Positions 7,283 through 15,389 of a stretch of 38,306 nucleotides of DNA are shown in pieces. A program made the translations under genes and the position numbers. The DNA lies in NCBI GenBank assembly GCA_963766005.1, contig CAVXYG010000022.1:1-38306 (forward strand), in the 5' to 3' direction. The DNA is from CAVXYG01 sp963766005. Lineage in GTDB: Bacteria; Actinomycetota; Actinomycetes; S36-B12; GCA-2699445. The notes beneath the pieces were generated by a model that made no database searches, had not been told where the DNA came from, and saw only the letters and a list, made by a program, of their open reading frames with translations. How positions within the stretch are numbered: the stretch's first letter is position 1; each line of letters begins with the position of its first letter.

Positions 7283-9463
7283 ATGGGAACGCGCCGTCGC
7301 GAGGCACCGCCCGGAGCCTCTCCCAGCGATGAGGGGGCCGTTCGGGCGCCGCTGGGGGCCGGGCCGCCGGCGTCTTCGCCGCTCGTGCTCGGTCTGGACG
7401 ATCCCCGTGCCCGCGATCCCGGACTCGCCGGCGCGAAGGCCGCGAACCTGGCGCGGGCGGTCGGATCGGGATTCCCCGTCCTCCCCGGTTTCGTGCTGAC
7501 GACCGCGGTGTGGGGCCCCGATCGACCGTGGTCGCCCGGCAGTCCGCTGCCCGCGCCGGTCTCGCAGGCCCTGCGGTCGGCTTGGGAGCGGTTCGCCGCC
7601 GACGATCAGCCGCTGGTCGTGCGGTCCTCCTCGACGGTGGAGGACGTCGGCGCCTCCTCGATGGCGGGCCAATTCCTGTCGCTGCTCGACATCCGTGGCT
7701 GGGACGCCTTCGAGGCTGCGGTCCGCGATGTGCTGGGCTCTTCGGCGCGCCCCGCGGCCGGCGCCGCACCGGCACCGATGGCGGTCCTCGTGCAGCGGCA
7801 CCTCGATGCCGAGGTCGGTGGCGTGATGTTCGGCCTGGACCCGGTCACCGGGGATCGCTCACACGTCCTCGTCGAGGCGGTGCAGGGCGGTCCGGAAGGC
7901 CTTGTCAGCGGCACCGTGACGTCGCAGCGCTTCCTGCTCGGACGCCGCGGCCGCATCGTCGAGGGCCCGGCGGAGGATGACGGCGGCGCATTGTTGGACC
8001 GCGGCGACCGGCGACGACTGGTCCGGCTCGCGGCGCAGGCCGACGCCGCGTTCGGCAGCCCGCAGGACGTCGAGTGGGCGGTCGATCGCACCGGCGCGCT
8101 GTGGCTGCTGCAGTCGCGTCCCGTGACCGCGGTCGGGACGGCTGCCACCCAGCGCGGGCCCCTGTTGGGGCCGGGTCCCGTCGGCGAGACCTTTCCCGAA
8201 CCGTTGCGCCCGCTGGAGGAGGACCTGTGGCTGGTGCCGCTGCGGCAGGGGATCGCTGCCTCGCTGACGGTGACCGGTGCCGTGCCGCAGGCGCAGATCG
8301 CCGCCTCGCCGCTGGTCATGACCGTCGGCGGCCGAGTGGCATGCGACCTCGCGCTCATCGGCGCCTCCCCGGAGGGGTCGAGTCGGGCCCGCTTGCTGGA
8401 TCCGCGGATCGGCGTGCGCCGTCTCATCAGCGCCTGGCGCGTGGGCCGGTTGCGGACCGTGCTGCCGGGCCTGGCGCAGCAGGTCGCGGACCGTGTCGAC
8501 GAGGAGCTCGGCGCACTCGGTCAGCTCGATTCCTACAGCAACGCCGAACTGCTCGAGGTGGTGCAGCGCGCGCGCGGGTACCTCGTGGCCGTCCACGGCC
8601 ACGAGGTCCTCGCGGGCGTCCTCCTCCAGGGCGGGACCGGGGCGACTGCGGCCGGCGCGGCCATGCGGGCGATTGCCCGGGGCCGCGATCTCGGCCTCAC
8701 CGATGCCGAGATCGTGGTGCGCTGGCCGGTCACGCTCGCGCTGACGGCACCGCGCCTGGGCTCCGAGGTGGTGCTGCCGCGCACCGCCGTCGCTCCCGAG
8801 CGCCGGCCGCCGGCATCGGGAGCCTGGACCGCCGAGCTCGTCGACCTGCCCGCGCGCGAGGCGCTGCGCCTGCGGGCCAGGTGGTTGCAGGAGCTGTCCG
8901 CGCGCGCGGCGGATCTGCTGATCGCGCGGTTGGTGGGAGCCCACCGGATCCCCGAGGGCGAGGCTGCGGTCCACCTGCGGTTGGCCGAGTTGGTCGACGT
9001 CGTGGCCGGCTGGCCGGTGCCGGAAGGGCTCTCGCAGCGCAGCTTCGCACCGGGCCCCCAGCTGCCGTCCTGCTTCCGGCTGGACGCCGACGGCAACCCG
9101 GTCCATGTCCGGTTCGGCGGATCGCACCGAGCCGGCGGCCGCGGCGCCTCACCCGGCCGCGCCCAGGGCACCACAGTCGACGACGGTTCCCGGGCCGAGC
9201 CCGGTGACATCCTCGTGGTCCGGACGCTCGACCCGCGGCTGGCGGCCTGGTTGCCGACCGTGGGGGGGATCGTCTCGGAGACCGGCAGCGTCCTGAGCCA
9301 CCTGGCGATCCTCGCCCGGGAGTACGGGGTGCCCACCGTGGTCGGTGTCCACGACGCGCTGGAGCGCTACCCGGCGGGCAGCGAAGTCGTCGTCGACGGC
9401 GGCACCGGCGAGGTCGGCATCGTCGCCGCGGAGCGCACGGAGGTGCCCGATGTCGATGGCTGA
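7283..9463 (+). CDS. PEP-synthase/rifampin phosphotransferase-like enzyme
   Basis: 726 aa. The N-terminal ATP-binding domain of the pyruvate-phosphate dikinase family shows AGAKAANLARA (50-60), VRSSSTVED (113-121), SMAGQ (126-130), VQRHLDAEVGGVMF, and PQDVEWA followed by LLQSRPVT. A middle domain of about 330 residues has no recognised motif. The C-terminal phosphohistidine (swivelling) domain has GSVLSHLAILAREYGVPTVV with the transfer His at about 673. The family moves phosphate from ATP through this His to an acceptor: pyruvate in PEP synthase, rifamycin in Rph. It is shorter than PEP synthase (about 790) and Rph (about 860) and lacks the PEP synthase C-terminal barrel, so the Rph-type three-domain layout fits better. 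The acceptor is unknown. The 3' end overlaps the next gene by 14 nt. Confidence 0.82.
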   Translation: MGTRRREAPPGASPSDEGAVRAPLGAGPPASSPLVLGLDDPRARDPGLAGAKAANLARAVGSGFPVLPGFVLTTAVWGPDRPWSPGSPLPAPVSQALRSAWERFAADDQPLVVRSSSTVEDVGASSMAGQFLSLLDIRGWDAFEAAVRDVLGSSARPAAGAAPAPMAVLVQRHLDAEVGGVMFGLDPVTGDRSHVLVEAVQGGPEGLVSGTVTSQRFLLGRRGRIVEGPAEDDGGALLDRGDRRRLVRLAAQADAAFGSPQDVEWAVDRTGALWLLQSRPVTAVGTAATQRGPLLGPGPVGETFPEPLRPLEEDLWLVPLRQGIAASLTVTGAVPQAQIAASPLVMTVGGRVACDLALIGASPEGSSRARLLDPRIGVRRLISAWRVGRLRTVLPGLAQQVADRVDEELGALGQLDSYSNAELLEVVQRARGYLVAVHGHEVLAGVLLQGGTGATAAGAAMRAIARGRDLGLTDAEIVVRWPVTLALTAPRLGSEVVLPRTAVAPERRPPASGAWTAELVDLPAREALRLRARWLQELSARAADLLIARLVGAHRIPEGEAAVHLRLAELVDVVAGWPVPEGLSQRSFAPGPQLPSCFRLDADGNPVHVRFGGSHRAGGRGASPGRAQGTTVDDGSRAEPGDILVVRTLDPRLAAWLPTVGGIVSETGSVLSHLAILAREYGVPTVVGVHDALERYPAGSEVVVDGGTGEVGIVAAERTEVPDVDG

Positions 9464-10364
9464 ACTCGTGCACCGGTTGGGTCGTCTGCTCGCGCTGGTC
9501 GTCCTCGGCTTCGCCGGGGTCTACGTCATCGTCTACCTGCTGCGCTGGGAGTGGAACCGGGCGCTCATCGCGGGCGTGTTCTTCCTGGCGGCCGAGGTCT
9601 TCCTCGTCGCGGACCTCGTGCTCGGGCGGTTGCGCCGCATCCACGAGCAGTTGGAGTACGCCAGCGACGCCGAGCAGATCAGCGCCCTGGCCGCCGAGTT
9701 GCGACGCCATCGGCCGCCGCCGCGGGGGCCGTTCCCGTGGCTGTCCCCGGACCAGGACCGCACCTATGTGCTGGTCCCCATCCTGCTCGGCGCGGGCGTC
9801 ATCCTCTCCGGCATCGCCTACGTCGTGGAGCGGCTGTCCCGGGTGACCGCTGCGCCGGTGGCCGAGCACGAGCTCGCCCGCGGCCTGGCTTCGATGGCGT
9901 TGCCGCGGACCGGGCTGTCACCGACCGGGCAGCCGCCGGTCACCCCCCTGGATCGGCCGCGCGAGGCGCCCAACACCGAGCGACGCAACGGCATCGTCAT
10001 CGCGGGGCTCGTGGTCTCGCTCACCGCGGTGATCGTGACCCTGGCCATCGTCCTGGTGACGCGTCCCGGCCCGGCGCAGGAGGATGAAGCGATGATCTTC
10101 GAGCTGGCGGTGGAGCGCAACAACCTCGATCAGCGCGACGAAGCCGTCCTGACGGGGCTGTGGTCGGTGTGCGAGCTGCGGATGCCGCAAGAGGTGGCGC
10201 TGCAGGACATCCGTCCCGCAGCGCAGGGGGAGGCGACCTTCGAGCTCGAGGTCGCCCCCGCGCCGTCGGAGTTCGACAAGCGGGAGTTCATGGGGTGCCT
10301 GCAGGATGCGGTGGTCGACCGGGCCAGCGCCAGGCTGCTGGGCATCACTGTCGTCCCTCGGTGA
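9450..10364 (+). CDS. Membrane protein coupled to the phosphotransferase gene
   Basis: 304 aa. ATG at 9450 has GGAGG upstream (9438-9442) and lies inside the end of the preceding gene, so translation is coupled. Hydrophobic helices lie at about 10-28, 33-52, 108-128 and 190-212. Between them are an acidic/basic loop (ASDAEQISALAAELRRH) and a proline-rich linker. The last about 85 residues after the fourth helix are hydrophilic with two cysteines (WSVCELRMP and FMGCLQDAV) and are probably extracytoplasmic, with a Cys pair that could form a disulfide. I do not recognise a family. Its constant pairing with the enzyme, if found elsewhere, would hint at a shared substrate or sensor role. Confidence 0.78.
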   Translation: MSMAELVHRLGRLLALVVLGFAGVYVIVYLLRWEWNRALIAGVFFLAAEVFLVADLVLGRLRRIHEQLEYASDAEQISALAAELRRHRPPPRGPFPWLSPDQDRTYVLVPILLGAGVILSGIAYVVERLSRVTAAPVAEHELARGLASMALPRTGLSPTGQPPVTPLDRPREAPNTERRNGIVIAGLVVSLTAVIVTLAIVLVTRPGPAQEDEAMIFELAVERNNLDQRDEAVLTGLWSVCELRMPQEVALQDIRPAAQGEATFELEVAPAPSEFDKREFMGCLQDAVVDRASARLLGITVVPR

Positions 10365-10416
10365 TGCCCCGGTCCCGGGCGGTGGTCGCGCACTTGCGCC
10401 CGGCGCAGCGCGCGTC

Positions 10417-10461
10417 GCTCCGGGCCGCTCCCGCCCCGGAGCCCGAACTGCGACGTCGCAG
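10417..10461. terminator. Convergent intergenic hairpins
   Basis: GCTCCGGG (10417-10424) pairs with CCCGGAGC (10435-10442) across a 10-nt loop. A perfect 14-nt palindrome, CTGCGACGTCGCAG, follows at 10448-10461. They sit between two converging genes and could stop transcription from both sides; there is no T-run. Confidence 0.45.
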
Positions 10462-10522
10462 CCCTCGTGACGGACGGGCCGCCCGGACCGCGCGATGACC
10501 GGGTGGCAGGATTCGGTGCGGT

Positions 10523-12271
10523 TCAGCGGAGTGCTTGCGCAGGCACCGTGAAGGCGTACTCCAGCAGCGACGCCCCCGTGTGGTCCAACCCGTTCAGCCG
10601 CACCGTCACATCGCCGCCCAGATCGGTGATCTCGACCAGGCCGAACTGGCCGGGCCCGGCGTGGCTGCCTTCGCTGAAACTGCCGCCCTTGGTGCTGCCG
10701 GGTCGGTCCAGCGCGGCTGCGTGGAGCAGCGGGAAGCCGCCGGTCCCCGCGCTGGAGAAGTCGGTGTTGGTGCCGTCGTCGATGGCGAGCATGTGGGCAT
10801 CGCCGGCGATCATGAGCGTCTGGTCGGCCAGGCCGTAGCCCGCGATGAGGTCGGCGACCCTGCGTCGCTCCGTGGTGTAGCCCGACCAATCGTCGGCACC
10901 TGCGCTCGCCGCGCCGTTCCACGGCACGTTGGTCACCAGCACCACGACCTGACCGGCCTCGGCCGCCGCCTGGAGCTCGGCGTCCAGCCAGCGGAGCTGA
11001 GCGGCGCCGAGCATCGTCTTGTCGGCATCGTCCGGCGCCGCCTTGGGGCTGCGCTCGGAACGCCCGTCGGTGAGGAGGAAGCGCACCCGCCCGGCTGTGA
11101 TCGACTGGTAGATCGCTTCCGGTCCCGGGCCGGCCGGCAGAGCCTGGTGCGGCACCGCCTCGCGGTAGACGACCTGCGCCGCCGGTCCGCTCGGCGCGGT
11201 GGAATCGGCGTCGTTGGGACCGAAGTCGTGGTCGTCCCAGACGTAGGCCACCGGGACCGACCGGACCAGGGCGTCGATCGCCGGCGAGGTCAGCTGGGTG
11301 TCGTACATCGCGCGGAACGCGGCGCGGTCGTCGGTCCAGAAATCCTCGTAGGAGAAGTCCCCGGAGACGATGAACAGGTCCGGCTCGACTGAGCGGATGC
11401 GGTCGAAGACCGCCCCGTTGCTGCCGCTGGCGATGCACGACCCGACGGCCACGGTGAAGCTCGCAGGGCCATCCGGCAGCGTGCGCAGGCGACCTGCGCG
11501 CTCGGTGACGGGGCGGCCGTCCACCGCGACGGCGTAGCGGTAGCCGGTGTCCGGCGCCAGCCCGGTGATCTCGAAGCGAACCAGCCCCGGGTCCTCGGCC
11601 GCGCGCCGGGCGACCGGGACCACCCTCGGCTCGGAGAAGTCCGGGTTGCTGCTGACGAGCAGCTCCGCCGCGGCGCCGGGATCCCGCAGCCGGGCCACGA
11701 CCGTGGTTGCCCCGTCCTGGGGAGCGCCCGCCCAGACCCAGACCACCGGTGCGTCGGGCAGCGGCTCCAACGCGCTCTCCTCGTGGAACGACCCGTACGC
11801 CAGGCTGTGGACGTACAGCGTCCCGCCGATGGTGGCGGCGATGAGCGTGGCCAGCAGCACCCCGAGGGCAAGGATGTGGTGCGCATGCCGGTCGTACTGC
11901 CAGATCCACCAGTAGATCGCCGCCGGCACCAGGAAGGCCACCGCGACCACGACCGAGGCTTCCTCCAGGCCCAAGCGGAACAGCGTGAGCAAGGACAACA
12001 GCGCCCCCCCGACCGCCATCACCGTCGCCCCTTGGATCTCCCAGCGCCAACTCAGCAGATGGCCGACGACGACGAGGGCGAGGACGGCCAAGGATGCCAG
12101 GCGCTCCCAGTAGTCGCCCTCGCCGCGCACCGGGGACGGGATCGAGGCCTGCCACAGCAGGAAGCCGACGATGGCCAGCTCGGCCCAGACCCGGGCGACC
12201 CAGCGGGCAACGATGTGCCGGTTCAAGGGCGCCGTCGGCGCCGCGGCCACCCTGGTCTCGGCTGCAGCCAT
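10523..12271 (-). CDS. Membrane-anchored PhoD-like metallophosphatase
   Basis: 582 aa, ATG at 12271 with GGAAGGGG upstream. The first about 170 residues hold four hydrophobic helices and no Tat or Sec cleavage signal. A short fibronectin-like PhoD N-terminal domain follows (WVWAGAPQDGATTVVARL, then ITGLAPDTGYRYAVAVDG). The catalytic domain has VGSC, SGDFSYEDFW, YVWDDHDFGPND and AGDAHMLAIDDG, matching the metal ligands of PhoD-family phosphodiesterases/alkaline phosphatases. Members cut phosphomonoesters or diesters outside the cytoplasm, usually using Ca and Fe. Most PhoD proteins are Tat-exported, so the multi-helix anchor is unusual, though such fusions exist in actinobacteria. The substrate is unknown. 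Confidence 0.85.
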   Translation of the reverse strand: MAAAETRVAAAPTAPLNRHIVARWVARVWAELAIVGFLLWQASIPSPVRGEGDYWERLASLAVLALVVVGHLLSWRWEIQGATVMAVGGALLSLLTLFRLGLEEASVVVAVAFLVPAAIYWWIWQYDRHAHHILALGVLLATLIAATIGGTLYVHSLAYGSFHEESALEPLPDAPVVWVWAGAPQDGATTVVARLRDPGAAAELLVSSNPDFSEPRVVPVARRAAEDPGLVRFEITGLAPDTGYRYAVAVDGRPVTERAGRLRTLPDGPASFTVAVGSCIASGSNGAVFDRIRSVEPDLFIVSGDFSYEDFWTDDRAAFRAMYDTQLTSPAIDALVRSVPVAYVWDDHDFGPNDADSTAPSGPAAQVVYREAVPHQALPAGPGPEAIYQSITAGRVRFLLTDGRSERSPKAAPDDADKTMLGAAQLRWLDAELQAAAEAGQVVVLVTNVPWNGAASAGADDWSGYTTERRRVADLIAGYGLADQTLMIAGDAHMLAIDDGTNTDFSSAGTGGFPLLHAAALDRPGSTKGGSFSEGSHAGPGQFGLVEITDLGGDVTVRLNGLDHTGASLLEYAFTVPAQALR

Positions 12272-12355
12272 GATCGAAGTACCCCTTCCCCTTGCACGCT
12301 AGCCGCCCCCGGGACCGGTCGATAGAGTCGTTGTCCCCTGCCCGGGCGCGGGCCG

Positions 12356-12361
12356 TACCCT
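12356..12361 (+). promoter_or_regulatory. Candidate -10 box for leuB
   Basis: TACCCT lies 7 nt before the leuB ATG at 12369, with no ribosome site in the gap. It fits the leaderless arrangement seen at several genes here. No clear -35. Confidence 0.4.
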
Positions 12362-12368
12362 TGTCCCC

Positions 12369-13421
12369 ATGCCGACGTACTACAGACTCGCCGTGATCCC
12401 GGGGGACGGGATCGGCACCGAGGTCGTCACCGAGGCGTTGCAGGTGCTCGACACCGTCGCGGCCCGGTCACGACGCCGTCTTCGAGCGCACCGAGTACGA
12501 CTTGGGCGCCCGGCGCTACCACGCGACCGGGGAGACGCTGCCGGACTCCGTGCTGGCGGACCTGCGCACCCACGACGCCATCCTGCTCGGTGCGGTCGGG
12601 GACCCCAGCGTGCCCCCCGGGGTGCTGGAGCGGGGGCTGCTGCTGCGGATGCGGTTCGCGCTGGACCACCACGTGAACCTGCGCCCGGTGCGGCTCTACC
12701 CCGGTGTCGCGACGCCGCTGGCCGGCAAGACCCCGCAGGACATCGACTTCGTGGTGTGCCGCGAGGGCACCGAGGGCCCCTACGCCGGCGCCGGGGGCAA
12801 CCTCCGCACCGGGACCGCGCACGAGGTCGCGACCGAGGAGAGCATCAACACCGCATTCGGCGTGGAGCGGATCGTCCGGGACGCCTTCGCGCGCGCGCGG
12901 CGCCGGCGCGGCAAGGTCACGCTGGTGCACAAGACCAACGTGCTCGTGCACGCCGGGGGGCTGTGGCAGCGCGTCTTCTCCCGGGTCGCCGAGGAGTTCG
13001 CCGGATATGCGAGACCGACTACCTGCACGTCGATGCCGCCTCGATGTTCTTCCTGACCCAGCCGGAGCGCTTCGACGTGGTCGTCACCGACAACCTGTTC
13101 GGCGACATCCTCACCGACATCGGTGCCGCGATCGTGGGCGGCATCGGCCTGGCGGCCAGCGGCAACCTCGACCCGAGCCGGGTCAACCCCAGCATGTTCG
13201 AGCCGGTGCACGGCTCGGCCCCGGACATCGCGGGTCAGGGCAAGGCGGATCCCACCGCCACCGTGCTGTCGGTGGCCATGATGCTGGAGCACCTGGGCTT
13301 GCCGGCGGCGGCGCAGGCCGTCGAGGCGGCAGTCGCGGCGGATCTGGCCGAACGCAACGGCGCGCCTGCCCGTTCGACGGCCCAGATCGGCGACGCGATC
13401 GCAGCGCGGGTACGGGGCTGA
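12369..13421 (+). CDS. leuB: 3-isopropylmalate dehydrogenase, with a compensated frameshift pair
   Basis: Oxidises and decarboxylates 3-isopropylmalate to 2-oxoisocaproate using NAD (leucine synthesis); related steps serve the citramalate isoleucine route. The N-terminus reads YYRLAVIPGDGIGTEVV. After an extra base at 12463-12467 the next frame carries YDLGARRYHATGETLPDSVL, ILLGAVGDPSVPPG, REGTEGPYAG, and VTLVHKTNVL. A missing base near 13010 returns the reading to the first frame: ETDYLHVDAASMFF, VVTDNLFGDILTDIGA, FEPVHGSAPDIAGQGKADPT. About 540 nt are therefore out of frame. All family motifs are present, so the changes look like errors, or very recent mutations, rather than decay. Corrected length is about 350 aa. 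ilvE follows after about 60 nt. Confidence 0.9.
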   Translation: MPTYYRLAVIPGDGIGTEVVTEALQVLDTVAARSRRRLRAHRVRLGRPALPRDRGDAAGLRAGGPAHPRRHPARCGRGPQRAPRGAGAGAAAADAVRAGPPREPAPGAALPRCRDAAGRQDPAGHRLRGVPRGHRGPLRRRRGQPPHRDRARGRDRGEHQHRIRRGADRPGRLRARAAPARQGHAGAQDQRARARRGAVAARLLPGRRGVRRICETDYLHVDAASMFFLTQPERFDVVVTDNLFGDILTDIGAAIVGGIGLAASGNLDPSRVNPSMFEPVHGSAPDIAGQGKADPTATVLSVAMMLEHLGLPAAAQAVEAAVAADLAERNGAPARSTAQIGDAIAARVRG

Positions 13422-13480
13422 CCGCCCCGGCCGCGGTGCGACCAGTTGCCCACCAGACCTCCCGAACCGAAAGCAGCGCC

Positions 13481-14638
13481 ATGACCAGCCGTTTCGCCCA
13501 GTTGAATCCGGCACCAGCCGGCGCCCCCAACGGCCACGCCGCGGGCCTGCCGCTGTACCGCAACCCGCACGCCCGCACCGCCGAGCAGCGGTCGGCCCTG
13601 CTCGCCGATCCCGGGTTCGGCAGCCATTTCACCGATCACATGGTCGCGATCCGCTGGAGCGAAGCCGCCGGCTGGCACGATGCCGTGGTGGTGCCGTACG
13701 CACCGGTCACGCTTGATCCGGCGACCAACTTCGTCCACTACGGGCAGGCGATCTTCGAGGGGCTCAAGGCCTATCGCCACGCGGACGGCTCGATCGTGAC
13801 GTTCCGGCCGGAGGCGAACGCGGCGCGGTTCCAGCGCTCGGCGCACCGGCTGGCGATGGCCCAGCTGCCGAGCGAGCTGTTCCTGCAGTCCATCGATGCC
13901 CTGCTCGCGGTCGATGGCGACTACGTGCCCGCCGACCGGGAGAAGTCGCTCTACCTGCGGCCCTTCCAGTTCTCGACCGAGGTGGGCCTCGGGGTGCGGC
14001 CGGCCAACGAGTACCTCTACCTGCTCATCGCATCCCCGGCCGCGGCGTACTTCCGCAACGGGGTGCACCCGGTGAGCGTGTGGCTGTCCGACGACTACGT
14101 CCGGGCCGCTCCGGGCGGGACCGGCGAGGCCAAGTGCGCCGGGAACTACGCGGCCTCCCTGATCGCCCAGGCCGAGGCTGCCGAGCACGGCTGCGACCAG
14201 GTGGTCTGGCTCGATGCCTCCGAGCACCTGTGGGTGGAGGAGATGGGCGGCATGAACCTGTACTTCGTGTACGGGTCCGGCGCAGAGGCGCGCCTGCTGA
14301 CCCCGACGCTGACCGGATCGCTGCTGCCGGGGATCACGCGCGATTCCCTGCTCGCGCTGGCCGCCGACCTCGGCTACGGGGTCGAGGAGAGCCGCATCAG
14401 CACCGACCGGTGGCGCGCCGATTGCCAATCGGGCGCGATCACCGAGGTGTTCGCCTGCGGGACCGCTGCGGTCATCACGCCGGTGGGCTCGGTGAAGGGC
14501 CGCACGGCGTCGTGGCAGGTCGGCGACGGTGCAGCGGGTCCCATCACCATGCGGTTGCGCAACGCGTTGCTCGACATCCAGACCGGTGCCGCCCCGGACC
14601 CGCACGGCTGGATCCGGCAGGAGAAGCCGGCCGGCTGA
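13481..14638 (+). CDS. ilvE: Branched-chain amino acid aminotransferase
   Basis: PLP-dependent fold-type IV enzyme that interconverts branched-chain 2-oxo acids and Val, Leu or Ile using glutamate. 385 aa. Motifs: FVHYGQAIFEGLKAYRHADG, LYLRPFQFSTEVGLGV, the PLP lysine in GGTGEAKCAGNYAASL, EEMGGMNLYFVY, and TEVFACGTAAVITPVG. ATG at 13481 gives MTSRFAQLNPAP; the ribosome site is weak (GAAAGC). It follows leuB on the same strand, about 60 nt away, and serves both the leucine and isoleucine routes encoded around it. No frameshift. Confidence 0.96.
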   Translation: MTSRFAQLNPAPAGAPNGHAAGLPLYRNPHARTAEQRSALLADPGFGSHFTDHMVAIRWSEAAGWHDAVVVPYAPVTLDPATNFVHYGQAIFEGLKAYRHADGSIVTFRPEANAARFQRSAHRLAMAQLPSELFLQSIDALLAVDGDYVPADREKSLYLRPFQFSTEVGLGVRPANEYLYLLIASPAAAYFRNGVHPVSVWLSDDYVRAAPGGTGEAKCAGNYAASLIAQAEAAEHGCDQVVWLDASEHLWVEEMGGMNLYFVYGSGAEARLLTPTLTGSLLPGITRDSLLALAADLGYGVEESRISTDRWRADCQSGAITEVFACGTAAVITPVGSVKGRTASWQVGDGAAGPITMRLRNALLDIQTGAAPDPHGWIRQEKPAG

Positions 14639-14735
14639 GGCGCGATGCCGGGACCGGCCGCGTTCTGCCGCCCCCGGTGCGCCGAACCCCCGAGGCGCGG
14701 CACGGTTGCCGGGCCGTCGGGTTCCGGTACCGGTC

Positions 14736-14764
14736 TTGACTTGCGGTGCCCCCGCTGTTGTCCT
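14736..14764 (+). promoter_or_regulatory. Candidate promoter of the F420-type reductase gene
   Basis: TTGACT at 14736-14741, then 17 nt, then TGTCCT at 14759-14764, 7 nt before the ATG at 14772. The -35 is good and the -10 is poor. It would give a leaderless mRNA. Confidence 0.35.
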
Positions 14765-14771
14765 TGCGAGC

Positions 14772-15209
14772 ATGACGACACCGGACGGCGAGGTCCGCGG
14801 GCCGTTCGCCTGGGATCGGGCCCGGTACGAGCGGTACGTGAACTCGGGGGGCGTGGAGGGCAACACGATCGGCGGCAAGCGCGTCGTCATCCTCTCCACG
14901 ACCGACGCCGCCACCGGCAGGGTACGCAGGTCCCCGCTGATGAGGGTCAAGCACGGCGACGACTACGCGGTCATCGGCAGTCGGGGCGGGGACGACGAGC
15001 ACCCGGCCTGGTACCGCGATGTCCTGGAGCACCCGCTGGTGCAGTTGCAGGACGGGATGGCGAAGTCGGTGTACCGGGCCCGAGAGGCGGTTGGCCGGGA
15101 GCGGGATGTCTGGTGGCAGCGGGCAGTCGAGGCGTGGCCGATCTACGCGGAGGATCAGATGAAGACGACGCGGGTCATCCCGGTCGTCCTGCTGACGCCC
15201 GAGGCGTGA
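14772..15209 (+). CDS. F420-dependent (DDN-type) nitroreductase-family oxidoreductase
   Basis: 145 aa. The fold and motifs fit the deazaflavin-dependent nitroreductase family (split beta-barrel): NTIGGKRVVILSTTDAATG, SPLMRVKHGDDYAVIGSRGG, HPAWYRDVLEHPLVQLQDG, and RVIPVVLLTPE at the end. Family members use reduced F420 to reduce quinones or other substrates at the membrane; the actual substrate here cannot be told. ATG at 14772 gives MTTPDGEVRGPFAWDRARYE. It sits between ilvE and cimA but has no known part in branched-chain synthesis. It implies the host makes F420. Confidence 0.85.
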   Translation: MTTPDGEVRGPFAWDRARYERYVNSGGVEGNTIGGKRVVILSTTDAATGRVRRSPLMRVKHGDDYAVIGSRGGDDEHPAWYRDVLEHPLVQLQDGMAKSVYRAREAVGRERDVWWQRAVEAWPIYAEDQMKTTRVIPVVLLTPEA

Positions 15210-15210
15210 C

Positions 15211-15234
15211 GGCCTCGGCGGCAGCCCGGAGGCC
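15211..15234 (+). terminator. Short hairpin after the reductase gene
   Basis: GGCCTC (15211-15216) pairs with GAGGCC (15229-15234), starting one base after the stop codon. It has no T-run. It would separate the reductase transcript from the cimA leader. Confidence 0.35.
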
Positions 15235-15263
15235 CCGGCCCGTGGCGTCGCGCAGTGCGCGTG

Positions 15264-15272
15264 TGCCACACT
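15264..15272 (+). promoter_or_regulatory. Candidate extended -10 for the cimA leader
   Basis: TGCCACACT, that is TG-N plus a CACACT hexamer at 15267-15272, ending 6 nt before the GTG of the leader peptide. The hexamer is a weak match, but the spacing matches the other leaderless starts in this window. Confidence 0.35.
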
Positions 15273-15278
15273 GAGGTC

Positions 15279-15308
15279 GTGACCACCTGCGTGATCATCA
15301 TTACCTAG
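15279..15308 (+). CDS. Isoleucine leader peptide of cimA
   Basis: 9-codon ORF starting with GTG: (M)TTCVIIIT then TAG. Three consecutive isoleucine codons ATC ATC ATT (15294-15302) are flanked by Val and Thr codons. The stop codon touches the first hairpin of the attenuator, and an intrinsic terminator stands before cimA. Stalling on the Ile codons when charged tRNA-Ile is low would let the terminator be avoided. The product of the downstream gene opens the pyruvate-to-isoleucine route, so the codon choice makes sense. The role is inferred from position and content. Confidence 0.8.
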   Translation: MTTCVIIIT

Positions 15309-15361
15309 CGCGTCGATCACCCGTCGACGCGCCGCCCCCTACGCCCTGCGAGGGGGTTTTT
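15308..15361 (+). terminator. cimA transcription attenuator (two hairpins and U-run)
   Basis: Hairpin 1: GCGCGTCGA (15308-15316) with TCGACGCGC (15324-15332), perfect 9 bp. Hairpin 2: CCCCCT (15335-15340) with AGGGGG (15351-15356), followed directly by TTTTT (15357-15361), a classic intrinsic terminator. It ends about 29 nt before the cimA start. With the Ile-rich leader ORF this forms a complete attenuator. A ribosome held at the Ile codons would reach into the 5' arm of hairpin 1; how that frees the terminator needs folding work. Confidence 0.85.
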
Positions 15362-15389
15362 CCATGTCCGCACTGCACGGAGGGACACC

